This document shows, one piece after another, positions 1 through 8,413 of a DNA stretch of 64,000 nucleotides. Below the pieces are notes generated by a model that did no database searches, had not been told where the DNA came from, and saw only the letters and a program-made list of their open reading frames with translations. Origin of the DNA: Candidatus Poribacteria bacterium (GTDB lineage Bacteria; Poribacteria; WGA-4E; WGA-3G). The first letter of the stretch is position 1. Each line of letters starts with the position of its first letter. The stretch covers positions 1 through 64,000 of the forward strand of contig JAJECK010000102.1 of the NCBI GenBank assembly GCA_022822085.1, read 5' to 3'. Both the position numbers and the translations under genes were made by a program.

Positions 1-83
1 TGGTATTTATTCATAAGAGTTGAAAACGCTTGTTCATCACCGTCTAATGTTTGTTGAATTAAGGTAGAATCATCTTTTTTCAT
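1..83 (-). CDS. RNA polymerase sigma factor, 5' end only (runs off window)
   Basis: The reverse strand opens with an ATG at 83 and stays open to the window edge, giving 27 residues that begin MKKDDSTLIQQTLDGDEQAF. Eighteen of the 27 match the first 27 residues of the sigma factor at 1861-4944, without gaps, so this is the N-terminus of a paralogous ECF-type sigma factor (start of region 2). Whether it carries the same membrane segment and propeller cannot be seen. It follows two membrane-anchored proteins on the same strand, so the sigma gene may recur along this locus. Confidence 0.75.
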   Translation of the reverse strand, partial: MKKDDSTLIQQTLDGDEQAFSTLMNKY

Positions 84-208
84 GTGAGACCTCAAAAGCA
101 AAGTGGGACTTTATAATATATAGACGCGATTTTACGGTATAAAATTGCATATTTTTGAAAAAAATGCCAGGTGGGAGAGATCATTTGTATTCCGACCTAA
201 ATTCAAAC

Positions 209-874
209 TTATTGAGTTGGTTCTCGATCAGTCTTATAGACAAAACTCCAACTTCCATCTGCATTCTGTTTTATGCCTATAGCATCTTTAGGCAAAACGG
301 ATTCTCCACTCGTAGGTGTTTCATGTTTTCTGTCCAGCAAAATATCGTTCGACTTAAAAAGTTCATCCATTTCCTCATTTGTCACAAGAATCAAATCCGG
401 ATTTCCATCCAACCATCTTTTAGGGTTGTTTATAATCCGTTGCAACGTCTCATGTGCTATTTCTTGTTTTTCATACTGTTCAATTGTGATACCTTGTGAT
501 TCAAGGAAATTTTCAAATGCATCTTTAGTTTTAGTTGCCTTAAGTCCGTCTACTTCAGTGAGTTGTCTTTCAAATGAATTTATCACTTCTTCAACCGTAG
601 TTTTCTGAAAATGGTTTTCATTTAATCCATCCGTTGTCTCTATGTCGGTTATAGATGCATTTTTAACCTCACCTTCCGATGTTGTTACATCAACCTGAAC
701 GGCATCCGCATCATCAGATAAAGTTTGGATGTCCGATGTTTTTGTAGATTGGGTAGAGGACATCGGGGTCGTCCCAATATCATCAATAAAGCGTTGATGG
801 CTATAATTTAGGTAAAGCAGCCAGCAAACACATATAATGATAGTTAGAATCGCAGCTACGACTAATTTCTTCAT
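209..874 (-). CDS. Membrane-anchored hypothetical protein (221 aa)
   Basis: I do not recognise a family. Residues 1-22 form a hydrophobic segment after MKK and would anchor the protein in the inner membrane with the remainder outside the cytoplasm. The rest is acidic and Ser/Thr-rich up to about residue 85, then more ordered and helical (about 90-150). The C-terminus holds a short segment with GSWSFVYKTD that looks like a beta strand pair. A purine-rich ribosome binding site (AAAGGAA) precedes the ATG. The architecture matches the 270-aa protein at 1039-1851, and both lie between two sigma genes on the same strand. A role in controlling or responding to those sigma factors is inferred only from position. 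Confidence 0.65.
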   Translation of the reverse strand: MKKLVVAAILTIIICVCWLLYLNYSHQRFIDDIGTTPMSSTQSTKTSDIQTLSDDADAVQVDVTTSEGEVKNASITDIETTDGLNENHFQKTTVEEVINSFERQLTEVDGLKATKTKDAFENFLESQGITIEQYEKQEIAHETLQRIINNPKRWLDGNPDLILVTNEEMDELFKSNDILLDRKHETPTSGESVLPKDAIGIKQNADGSWSFVYKTDREPTQ

Positions 875-916
875 TGTCTATTCCTTTCTTTTTAGAGCGT
901 ATCTCATAAATCACTT

Positions 917-987
917 GTCCGGGCGGGGTCTCCCCACCCGTTTAGAAGAACCCTTTCTATATAGGGACGAGGTAACCTCGCCCGGAC
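917..987. repeat. Small inverted repeat between the two membrane-protein genes
   Basis: GTCCGGGCG at 917-925 and its complement CGCCCGGAC at 979-987 bracket about 53 bases that include the near-palindrome ACGAGGTAACCTCG. It is GC-rich in an AT-rich setting and resembles the other short palindromic repeats in this window. It could also form a hairpin in the transcript between the flanking genes, but no T-run follows on the minus strand. Confidence 0.5.
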
Positions 988-1038
988 GATGAAGGTGTCC
1001 TATTATGATTTTGGAACATAAATTGTATTCTTCGTAAC

Positions 1039-1851
1039 CTACTCAATTATGGTCGAATTTCCTTTATCCAAAATAAGCAGTTCCTTGCCAAGATCACCAG
1101 GATTTTCAATCGTATAAAGAACATTGTTCTTTGTACCTAAAGAATCTCTTGTTGATTGCGATGACGGGCTTGGATTAATGAACAAAAGCATCGGACTGCT
1201 TGGGTTCTCTGGGGGACGGTGAACTATTAATGCGCCATTATTAGCCTGCATCGTTCGGAGTGTCTGCAGGACAGGCTCGAATCTTTCCTGAACACTTTCA
1301 GGCAGGACGGTTGTTGATTCTTCCATTAGTTCAATGAGGCTGGCAAGAGACGCAACTCCTGATTCTATCATGTCAATAATCCTATAACTTGGATGAATAT
1401 CTTCCATGATTTCAGATTCCTGTTCAGTTAGTTTTGAAAATGCTTCCTTCTCATCGTCTTCTAAATCAAGACTTTCAATGAGTGTTGCCATTTCTTCCGC
1501 TTCAAGTTCGTCAAGAAAATCTAAAAAATCATCAAAACTTACCGCTTCCGCATCCTTTTCTTCATTGGCAGCGACTTCTGTTTCACTGTTTTTTGAGTCA
1601 GATTCCTCAAGAATTGGTCGCTCAACGCCATTATCTGTTTCAGATGGGGTTAATGTTGTTGGTTGTTGAAGTGTTTTATCACGTACAATCTTTTTTGTCT
1701 CCTGTTTTTGTATGATTGGAGCAGATTCTTCATTTAATGACTTTTTAAATCGTGAAACATCCCATTTATTATAGAACAAGAACCCAACACATAACGCAAT
1801 TGTCAAGAAACTTGCTATACCCAAATGTTTCCAACTATACTGTTTTATCAC
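1039..1851 (-). CDS. Membrane-anchored acidic hypothetical protein (270 aa)
   Basis: There is no family I recognise. A single hydrophobic segment lies at about residues 10-26 (LGIASFLTIALCVGFLFY). It is followed by a Glu/Asp/Ser/Thr-rich linker to about residue 100 and an acidic helical region with repeated Glu-Asp-Leu patterns (about 105-150). The C-terminal part is Pro/Ser-rich, and its last 30 residues look like a small beta unit. The gene starts 9 bases after the stop of the sigma/propeller gene upstream, so the two are almost certainly cotranscribed. By analogy with sigma/anti-sigma pairs it might bind the propeller or regulate release of the sigma domain, but no anti-sigma motif (for example a zinc-binding HxxxCxxC) is present. 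Confidence 0.7.
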   Translation of the reverse strand: MIKQYSWKHLGIASFLTIALCVGFLFYNKWDVSRFKKSLNEESAPIIQKQETKKIVRDKTLQQPTTLTPSETDNGVERPILEESDSKNSETEVAANEEKDAEAVSFDDFLDFLDELEAEEMATLIESLDLEDDEKEAFSKLTEQESEIMEDIHPSYRIIDMIESGVASLASLIELMEESTTVLPESVQERFEPVLQTLRTMQANNGALIVHRPPENPSSPMLLFINPSPSSQSTRDSLGTKNNVLYTIENPGDLGKELLILDKGNSTIIE

Positions 1852-1860
1852 GGTTTTACC

Positions 1861-4800
1861 TCATTGGTTTAGATTTGGCTTATTATTATTATGATTGTCA
1901 AGTGTAAAAGCGAATACTCCCTGTCCACTTGTACCAATGTATATCGTGTTCCCATCTACATCAAAAGTGGAAATTTTTTGTGTAATTGCAGGTGTCACCT
2001 GCTGCCATTTTTCAGAATTCTCGGAGAATTGATATATTATCTGATCGGACAGACCGTATACCTTTGATCCATCAACCGCAAGTCTTTCTATGAAAAGAAG
2101 TTTGTCTTGGGTGTTAGTGATGGCTTGCCAATCAATACCATTGATGGATCTTGCAACGCCTTTATTGGTTGCAACGTAGACGGCTTGCCCTACAGCAATG
2201 ACTTCCTTGAAATGGTTAACAGCAAATGGAAGAAATGCAGTAACATCTTTCCAAGTGTTTCCTTCATCAGTGGAGTGCATGAGCCTTCCATCCCGAGTGC
2301 CTACATAAACATCGTTATTCAAAACAGATAGTTTGAAACTAAAATCAAAAGGATTGACGAAATTACCTGAATCTACAACATTCTCAGGTTTACCTTTATC
2401 TATCAATCCAGTATCATACCATTCAGTAGTGCCAGGTTTCCATCTGAAGAGTCTTTGATTGTATTCAACAAAGTATGCAGTGGGACTCACAGCAAAACTT
2501 CCGTAAGATGATACCAATAACAAATACTTACTCTTGTTCTGGTTCGAATCGTCTATGTTATAATAAACACCTGCTTCTGATGGAATCTTAACATTCAGTT
2601 CTTCTTTCCAATCAATCTTATCTTTTTCCCAATCAATCTTATCAATCTTATTTTTTTCTATTAAAATTGCATTCGGATTTTCTCTGTGCTTTAGACCAAA
2701 ATCTGGCACATTATGAATTTCTTGCAAACTATTCGTTTCTTGTGAAAGTCTGTAAAGTTTAGGAGAGAAACTATTATGGTTGATTGCATATAGGTTATCA
2801 TCATACTCTAAAATGCGGGAGTATGTATCGGCATCTCCAGCAACTGATATCCACGTTTCTCCCGTGTCGGAGGAACTTAACACCATGTGTTCTCCGATAT
2901 TTCCATAGAGGTTGCTGTTTATTGAATACAGTTGGTGAACAAATGTAGAGATAAGTCCAGCATTAAAGTTATGCCATGTTCTACTATCTATAGTTGTTTT
3001 ATGAATACCGGATAGTCCACTTCTATAGATAGATCCATCAGTCAATAATACTGCCCCCGATACATTATGGTTATTACCTATATCACCTAACTTTGTCCAA
3101 GTCTGTCCAGTATCCACTGTAAATGCATGGTATTTTCCAGCAACTATCAAAATGCTATCTCCAGTTGCAGCTAAACGGATAGCCGGACTCTCCATGAAAA
3201 CTGCCTCATTAAATGAAGCCGCAACTACACGTCCTGAGTTGTATTTTCTATCCTTCGTATTCAGTTTCGGCTTGATATTATGCCAGGTATCCCCCATGTC
3301 CTCCGAGTGATAAAGTGACCATTCAGCCGAAACTGGAATAAAATGCCTACCAACATCTTTTATCAACCGTACTGCTACATACAAATGCTTTTCTGTGGCT
3401 ACTATAGCTGATACATCCAGATAATGTCCTTGTTCTTTATCACTGTCAACTGACACTTGTTCCCAAACATTGTCCTTGAGACGGAATAAACCGTTGTGAG
3501 TCCCAACAAAAACGGTGTTTTGTATTGTACCAATTGTACGGAGTTTTACACCTATCATCCCATCAGGTAATGGTGTCCAGGTTTTCCCAAAATCGTCTGT
3601 TCTAAATACACCCCTTGTGTAAGCGATATAGATTCTCATATCAGAATCAGTTCCACTGTCACCATCGGTCAATACCATTCCTACAAGCCATCCATCAATC
3701 TTTTTTAAACCACCACAGAACGTCTCCCAGGTTTCACCCCTATCTGTTGATTTCAATATCTCAGTATCGGTAACAAGGTAAAGCGTTCCTTTTCTTTCTG
3801 CAACAGGCCACCACCATAGGTTATCTTGTAGTGGCGGGGACGGACCTTTGATAGTATTTATGAGTTTCCATGCGGAACGATCATCACTCAGTCTGTATAG
3901 ACCATTTAATGTACCTGCATATACATCATTTGTGGTAGAAAATAGAGTCGATATCGCACCACCTACTGGTCCTTTCGTTTGAACCCACTGTGAATTAGAT
4001 TTTGTTACATTATTATCCTCGACATGTGCTGAAGCAAACACCGATGCATCTGGCGTTTGTCCAGGACTCTGACTCTCACTAACAATGTTAGATTGCCCAA
4101 TTTGAGGTCGGTTTGCTGGTTTTTCTGATGTATCCATAACAATTTGGGCATCAACTATTTCAATAGTAGATTCTGATGCAGCATCTAAACTATACGGTTG
4201 CTGATAACGAACTTGACTTTGCATGCCAATCCCTAATAGAAATAGGACTAATATTGAAGAGGCAGCTGATAATGCCCATGGAACAAAAGGTTTTCCAGTG
4301 GGGGATGCCGTTGGTTTTAGTTGTGAAATTCTTTTCATTATGTTTTCTGTAAATTGTGTTGGGAGTTGGAAACTGTTAAGGTTTTCTTTAATCATTGCTT
4401 CCTCTTTCTTTAATCGGTTCCGTGCGCGGCTTAACCTGCTTCTGATTGTATTTGATGACACACCGAGAAATTCACTAATAGATTCGCATGACATTTCTCC
4501 AAGGTAGTGAAGTGTCATCACTGTGCGTTCACTCTCTGGCAGCTTCTTCAGTAGGTTTCGGACTAATTCCCGTCGAGATTCATCCGCATCCGCTTCACGT
4601 TGTTCTTCAACATAAGATGTATATGCCACTTGTTCCACCTCTTTACTGTCAACTGTCTCTAAGGATTGGACAGGTATACGTTTCTTTCTACACCATGCAT
4701 AACATAGACGAGTGGCAATCACATAAAGCCATCCAGAAAACAAGTTATGATTTTTCAATGTTTCGAGGCTTTGGTATGCTTTGAGAAATGCATCTTGTGT

Positions 4801-4944
4801 GATTTCTTGGGCAATATGAAAATCACCTATTTTTTGCCATACCAGTGCATGCACACCTTTTTGGTATTTTTCAACCAATGTTGTGAACGCAGATTGGTCC
4901 CCGTCTAATGTTCGTTGAATTAGCTCAGTATCCTTCTTTTTCAT
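1861..4944 (-). CDS. ECF-type sigma factor fused through one membrane segment to a BNR/Asp-box beta-propeller
   Basis: The 1027-aa product combines three parts. Residues about 10-80 are sigma region 2 and about 125-180 region 4, with the helix-turn-helix LGVSSNTIRSRLSRARNRL. Residues about 221-241 are strongly hydrophobic and would cross the inner membrane once, preceded by a stretch like the membrane-proximal part of anti-sigma factors. From about 330 to the end there are repeated Asp-box motifs of the S/T-x-D-x-G-x-T-W type, at about 400, 450, 550, 612, 693 and 893, typical of BNR/sortilin/Ycf48-like propellers. The predicted topology puts the sigma domain in the cytoplasm and the propeller outside. 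An ordinary ECF sigma is about 170-200 aa. GGAGG lies just upstream of the ATG. A sensor that tethers its own sigma factor is inferred; the target regulon is unknown. Confidence 0.85.
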   Translation of the reverse strand: MKKKDTELIQRTLDGDQSAFTTLVEKYQKGVHALVWQKIGDFHIAQEITQDAFLKAYQSLETLKNHNLFSGWLYVIATRLCYAWCRKKRIPVQSLETVDSKEVEQVAYTSYVEEQREADADESRRELVRNLLKKLPESERTVMTLHYLGEMSCESISEFLGVSSNTIRSRLSRARNRLKKEEAMIKENLNSFQLPTQFTENIMKRISQLKPTASPTGKPFVPWALSAASSILVLFLLGIGMQSQVRYQQPYSLDAASESTIEIVDAQIVMDTSEKPANRPQIGQSNIVSESQSPGQTPDASVFASAHVEDNNVTKSNSQWVQTKGPVGGAISTLFSTTNDVYAGTLNGLYRLSDDRSAWKLINTIKGPSPPLQDNLWWWPVAERKGTLYLVTDTEILKSTDRGETWETFCGGLKKIDGWLVGMVLTDGDSGTDSDMRIYIAYTRGVFRTDDFGKTWTPLPDGMIGVKLRTIGTIQNTVFVGTHNGLFRLKDNVWEQVSVDSDKEQGHYLDVSAIVATEKHLYVAVRLIKDVGRHFIPVSAEWSLYHSEDMGDTWHNIKPKLNTKDRKYNSGRVVAASFNEAVFMESPAIRLAATGDSILIVAGKYHAFTVDTGQTWTKLGDIGNNHNVSGAVLLTDGSIYRSGLSGIHKTTIDSRTWHNFNAGLISTFVHQLYSINSNLYGNIGEHMVLSSSDTGETWISVAGDADTYSRILEYDDNLYAINHNSFSPKLYRLSQETNSLQEIHNVPDFGLKHRENPNAILIEKNKIDKIDWEKDKIDWKEELNVKIPSEAGVYYNIDDSNQNKSKYLLLVSSYGSFAVSPTAYFVEYNQRLFRWKPGTTEWYDTGLIDKGKPENVVDSGNFVNPFDFSFKLSVLNNDVYVGTRDGRLMHSTDEGNTWKDVTAFLPFAVNHFKEVIAVGQAVYVATNKGVARSINGIDWQAITNTQDKLLFIERLAVDGSKVYGLSDQIIYQFSENSEKWQQVTPAITQKISTFDVDGNTIYIGTSGQGVFAFTLDNHNNNKPNLNQ

Positions 4945-5169
4945 AGGAATCCTCCGGAGTAATTACTTCCCTTGTTTAATTAGACGCGTCCCGTAAGATG
5001 TATTGTTGCATTATTTTTTTATGAAATTTGAAACGAGATATGCTGATTCTCCTGATTGATATTCATAAATATTTTCAATTTGATGTTAATTGTGTTATAC
5101 TTTAACATAAGATCACATTCAATCTATATGATTTTATAGAATTGTTTATTCACTTGTAGGAGGCGTTGA

Positions 5170-5970
5170 ATGGCACAGGTGATAACAGATGAACAGTGGG
5201 AACATTTTAAAGAACACGGTTATGTTCGTATTGGTCAAGTAGCCACAGATGATGAATTTGCGCAGTTACAACAGCGTATGGATGACATCATGCTCGGAAA
5301 GGCACCACTCAATTATGACCAAATTATGATGCAACTGGATAGGGAACCTGGCACAGGCAGACCTGGTCCGCAATCCTCTGGACATAAAGGTGCGACGTTG
5401 TTGTATCGCAAAATACAAAATCTTGAATTTGACCCCTATTTTTTAGCATATCTCCAAAATCCTACCTTTGCAGAAGTGTGTGAGAAGATCTATGGCGTAG
5501 GTGTTCCAATACTATGTTTCCGTGCAATGTTTATGAATAAACCGGCGCGTGAAGGAACTTACCTCGTATGGCACCAAGATCGGTGGACAGACCTTGACCG
5601 TGATCCACAGATTACCATCTATACTGCATTAGACTCCGCAACTATAGAAAACGGTTGTGTGCACATTATTCCCGGTTCACACAGCAACCTTATTAATCCC
5701 TCACACGGTTCTGGTTTTCTGAATCAAGAACAGATTGATGAAATTGTTGAAAATTCCATACCTTTACCTTTAGAATTAAAGGCAGGAGAGGTGGTATTAC
5801 TACACAATTGGTTGCTACACAGTTCAGGGACAAATGACACAGATATTCCTCGGCGTGCATTCAGTGTATGCTATATGCACGGTGATACAAAGTCTCACCG
5901 TGGCGGATCCTTTAGACGCGTTTTCGGTGAAGGTGCATTGAGCTTAGAGGATTTAGCGAAGACTGCATAA
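5170..5970 (+). CDS. PhyH-family Fe(II)/2-oxoglutarate-dependent dioxygenase
   Basis: This 266-aa cytoplasmic protein belongs to the phytanoyl-CoA dioxygenase family, which hydroxylates a substrate using Fe(II), O2 and 2-oxoglutarate. The facial triad is visible: His-Gln-Asp in WHQDRW at about residues 135-137, and the distal His in the LLHSSGTNDT stretch at about 217. A downstream Arg (about 228, PRRAFS) would bind 2-oxoglutarate. The stretch ENGCVHIIPGSH is the usual strand after the HxD. The start follows an AGGAGG-type ribosome binding site 6 bases upstream. The next gene is a Gfo/Idh oxidoreductase 85 bases on. Its natural substrate cannot be read from the sequence. Confidence 0.9.
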   Translation: MAQVITDEQWEHFKEHGYVRIGQVATDDEFAQLQQRMDDIMLGKAPLNYDQIMMQLDREPGTGRPGPQSSGHKGATLLYRKIQNLEFDPYFLAYLQNPTFAEVCEKIYGVGVPILCFRAMFMNKPAREGTYLVWHQDRWTDLDRDPQITIYTALDSATIENGCVHIIPGSHSNLINPSHGSGFLNQEQIDEIVENSIPLPLELKAGEVVLLHNWLLHSSGTNDTDIPRRAFSVCYMHGDTKSHRGGSFRRVFGEGALSLEDLAKTA

Positions 5971-6055
5971 ATTTGGGTGATTTAGAATGCAAGGCACGAG
6001 GACCTTTGCCTACAGATTGAGATAATAGAGTATTATAACACTTTAGGAGTACATA

Positions 6056-7060
6056 ATGTCAAAAATTCGGCTTGCCATGATAGGGTGTGGCGGCAATTCA
6101 TCGGGGCACGCAAGGCGGATGAATTCGAATCCAGATGTTCAGATCGTTGGCACTTGTGATGTCAATACAGATATTGCCACTTCCTACATTGACCGAAATC
6201 TATCTGAGCTTAAACCGCGTCCTGAAGCTTATGACGACATAACGAAAATGCTGTCTGAGACAAAACCCGATGCAGTCGTTATCTCCACACCACATACTCT
6301 ACACTTTGAGCAAGGCATGCAAGCATTGGAAGCAGGATGCCATGTTCTGATGGAAAAGCCGATGGTTACCTCATCTGAAGATGCTTATGAACTTGCTGAG
6401 AAGGTTAAGGAAACTGGACGCATACTGACAATTGGTTACAATACGCCATGTTCTGCTAATTTCCACTATATCCGCGAAGTTGTTCGTAGTGGTGAATTTG
6501 GAAAGTTAGAGTTAGTTATCGGCTATATTACACAAAATTGGAAAAAAGCGACGGTAGGTGCATGGCGACAGAAACCTGAACTCTCTGGTGGTGGACAAGC
6601 GTATGATAGTGGGGCACACCTACTAAACAGTCTTTGCTGGACGGTTGAGGCAAAAGTGGAAGAAGTTTACGCATACACTGACAATCAAGAGACAGAAGTA
6701 GATATCAATTCTTCAATTAACATCAAGTTTGAGAACGGTGTGCTTGCGTCAATGGTGATAAGTGGCAATTGCCCAAGTCCTGGTGGAACGCACATGGCAC
6801 TCATTTTTGACAATGGAAGGATAGAAGTTGATGGTTGGGGTGGTGGCTGGATCCGTGTTTGGAAAGGTGGAGAAGCGTTAGATCCTCCGCCGATTACTCC
6901 TGAGATGTCTGCAGGAAATCCGGATGACAACTTCATTGATGCTATTTTGGGAAGGGCAGAACCACGCACTAACCCGATGAATGGAATAATTCAATCAGAA
7001 CTGATGGATTTGATATACGAATCTGCAGAAACGGAAACGCCAGCACGTCCTAAAAGGTAG
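6056..7060 (+). CDS. Gfo/Idh/MocA family NAD(P)-dependent oxidoreductase
   Basis: The 334-aa protein opens with a Rossmann fold (MIGCGGNSSGHARRM, about residues 8-22). It carries the family hallmark EKPM at about 100-103 and a C-terminal alpha/beta domain with GGGQAYDSGAHLLN, which holds the usual catalytic-site D-x-G-x-H pattern. Members oxidise or reduce sugars, inositols and related alcohols with NAD(P). An AGGAG element lies 6 bases before the ATG. The PhyH gene directly upstream on the same strand suggests a shared small-molecule catabolic role; this is inference from position only. Confidence 0.9.
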   Translation: MSKIRLAMIGCGGNSSGHARRMNSNPDVQIVGTCDVNTDIATSYIDRNLSELKPRPEAYDDITKMLSETKPDAVVISTPHTLHFEQGMQALEAGCHVLMEKPMVTSSEDAYELAEKVKETGRILTIGYNTPCSANFHYIREVVRSGEFGKLELVIGYITQNWKKATVGAWRQKPELSGGGQAYDSGAHLLNSLCWTVEAKVEEVYAYTDNQETEVDINSSINIKFENGVLASMVISGNCPSPGGTHMALIFDNGRIEVDGWGGGWIRVWKGGEALDPPPITPEMSAGNPDDNFIDAILGRAEPRTNPMNGIIQSELMDLIYESAETETPARPKR

Positions 7061-7116
7061 GTTTGTCATTTCAGTGATAATACACACTAAAGCAACCTAT
7101 TTCACGAATACGTAAT

Positions 7117-7395
7117 ATGGATTTATTCAATTTATTTTATATTATACCCATTTTTGTTGCGATTGGTTTTATAGTTGTTCCAGTTTTATCGATTTGGTTG
7201 CTTATTCGTATTTTCAGTTATACAGAAATTGATAAAAACGGTCGTCGGTATCGCAAGAAATTGTTTTTTCCCGGACGCATCTGTCCTGGTTGTGGCTTGA
7301 AGGTCTTGACAGATATTCCTACATGCCCATCTTGTGATCGTGATTTCTCAAAGGGCAATGAAGGTTCTAATGTTCAACATAGAAATGGCATATAA
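7117..7395 (+). CDS. Small membrane protein with C-terminal zinc ribbon (92 aa)
   Basis: One or two hydrophobic segments (about residues 8-35, IIPIFVAIGFIVVPVLSIWLL) are followed by a basic stretch. A zinc-ribbon-like pair then follows, CPGCG at about 60 and CPSCD at about 73, so four cysteines could bind one metal ion on the cytoplasmic side. It has the same layout as the 61-aa protein at 17238-17423. The gene lies 37 bases upstream of era, on the same strand. The function is unknown. Confidence 0.6.
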   Translation: MDLFNLFYIIPIFVAIGFIVVPVLSIWLLIRIFSYTEIDKNGRRYRKKLFFPGRICPGCGLKVLTDIPTCPSCDRDFSKGNEGSNVQHRNGI

Positions 7396-7432
7396 TTTTA
7401 GAAGGAACAGATCAATTAATTAGGTCAACAAC

Positions 7433-8383
7433 ATGTCAGAAGTCTCATACCAAGAAGCTGAAGAATCATCTAATACACAAAATTTCAGATCAGGTTATGT
7501 AAGTATTATCGGTGCACCGAATGTAGGGAAATCCACACTCCTGAATACCATCTTAGGGCAGAAATTAGCCATCGTCACCCCAAAACCACAGACAACCCGC
7601 AATCAGATTCGCGGAATTGTTACTACCGACACACACCAGATGATATTTGTAGATACACCTGGGTTGATGGATCCGAAGTATCTTCTGCAATCTGAAATGG
7701 TACGAACTGCTTACGGTGCTATGCGTGATGCTGATGTTACTCTCTTAGTTGTTGATGTTTCACGACAGAATGAAGCAATAGAAACCAAAATTATTGAACA
7801 ACTTCAAAAACTCAAAAGAATTAAAAAGATACTCGTTCTAAATAAAGTAGATTTAGTTGATAAACCTACACTTTTACCAATTATAGAAGGTTTTCATCAG
7901 CAGTCTGTGTTTGACGAGATTATCCCGATTTCTGCAAAAACAGGTGATGGTATACCATTTCTCCTAAAACATGTAACTACTTTTTTACCACCCGGTCCTC
8001 TCTATTTTCCTGAAGACCAACTTAGCGATCTTCCTGAACGTTTTTTTATATCTGAAACTATCAGAGAGAAGGTAATGCTCATAACAAAAAGAGAGGTCCC
8101 TTACGCTTGCGCTGTTGTCGTTGAGGAATTTGAAAAACGTAAACGAAAAAATTCAGAGGATATTCTCTATATTCGGGCAATAATATATGCAGAAAAACAG
8201 ACACAAAAGCAAATTATTATTGGTAAAGGTGGGAACATCATTAAACGAGTTGGGGAATTAGCACGTCATGATATTCAGAAGTTTTTAGACACACATGTTT
8301 TTTTAGAACTATACGTAACGGTAAAGACAAATTGGCGGAGAGATACACAGAAACTAAAAGAGTTAGGTGGTTTTTTAGATTAA
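7433..8383 (+). CDS. era: GTPase Era, ribosome assembly factor
   Basis: Era binds 16S rRNA near its 3' end during 30S maturation. All GTPase motifs are present: G1 GAPNVGKST (about residues 27-35), the G2 threonines in PQTTRNQIRG, G3 DTPG (about 74-77), G4 NKVD (about 139-142) and G5 SAK (about 172-174). The C-terminal KH domain shows IIIGKGGNIIKRVGELAR at about 262-279. The length of 316 aa is close to the usual 300. About 20 extra residues precede the G domain. It lies 30 bases upstream of uvrA on the same strand. Confidence 0.95.
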   Translation: MSEVSYQEAEESSNTQNFRSGYVSIIGAPNVGKSTLLNTILGQKLAIVTPKPQTTRNQIRGIVTTDTHQMIFVDTPGLMDPKYLLQSEMVRTAYGAMRDADVTLLVVDVSRQNEAIETKIIEQLQKLKRIKKILVLNKVDLVDKPTLLPIIEGFHQQSVFDEIIPISAKTGDGIPFLLKHVTTFLPPGPLYFPEDQLSDLPERFFISETIREKVMLITKREVPYACAVVVEEFEKRKRKNSEDILYIRAIIYAEKQTQKQIIIGKGGNIIKRVGELARHDIQKFLDTHVFLELYVTVKTNWRRDTQKLKELGGFLD

Positions 8384-8413
8384 TAACAAATATTATATAG
8401 AGGTAAATATACT

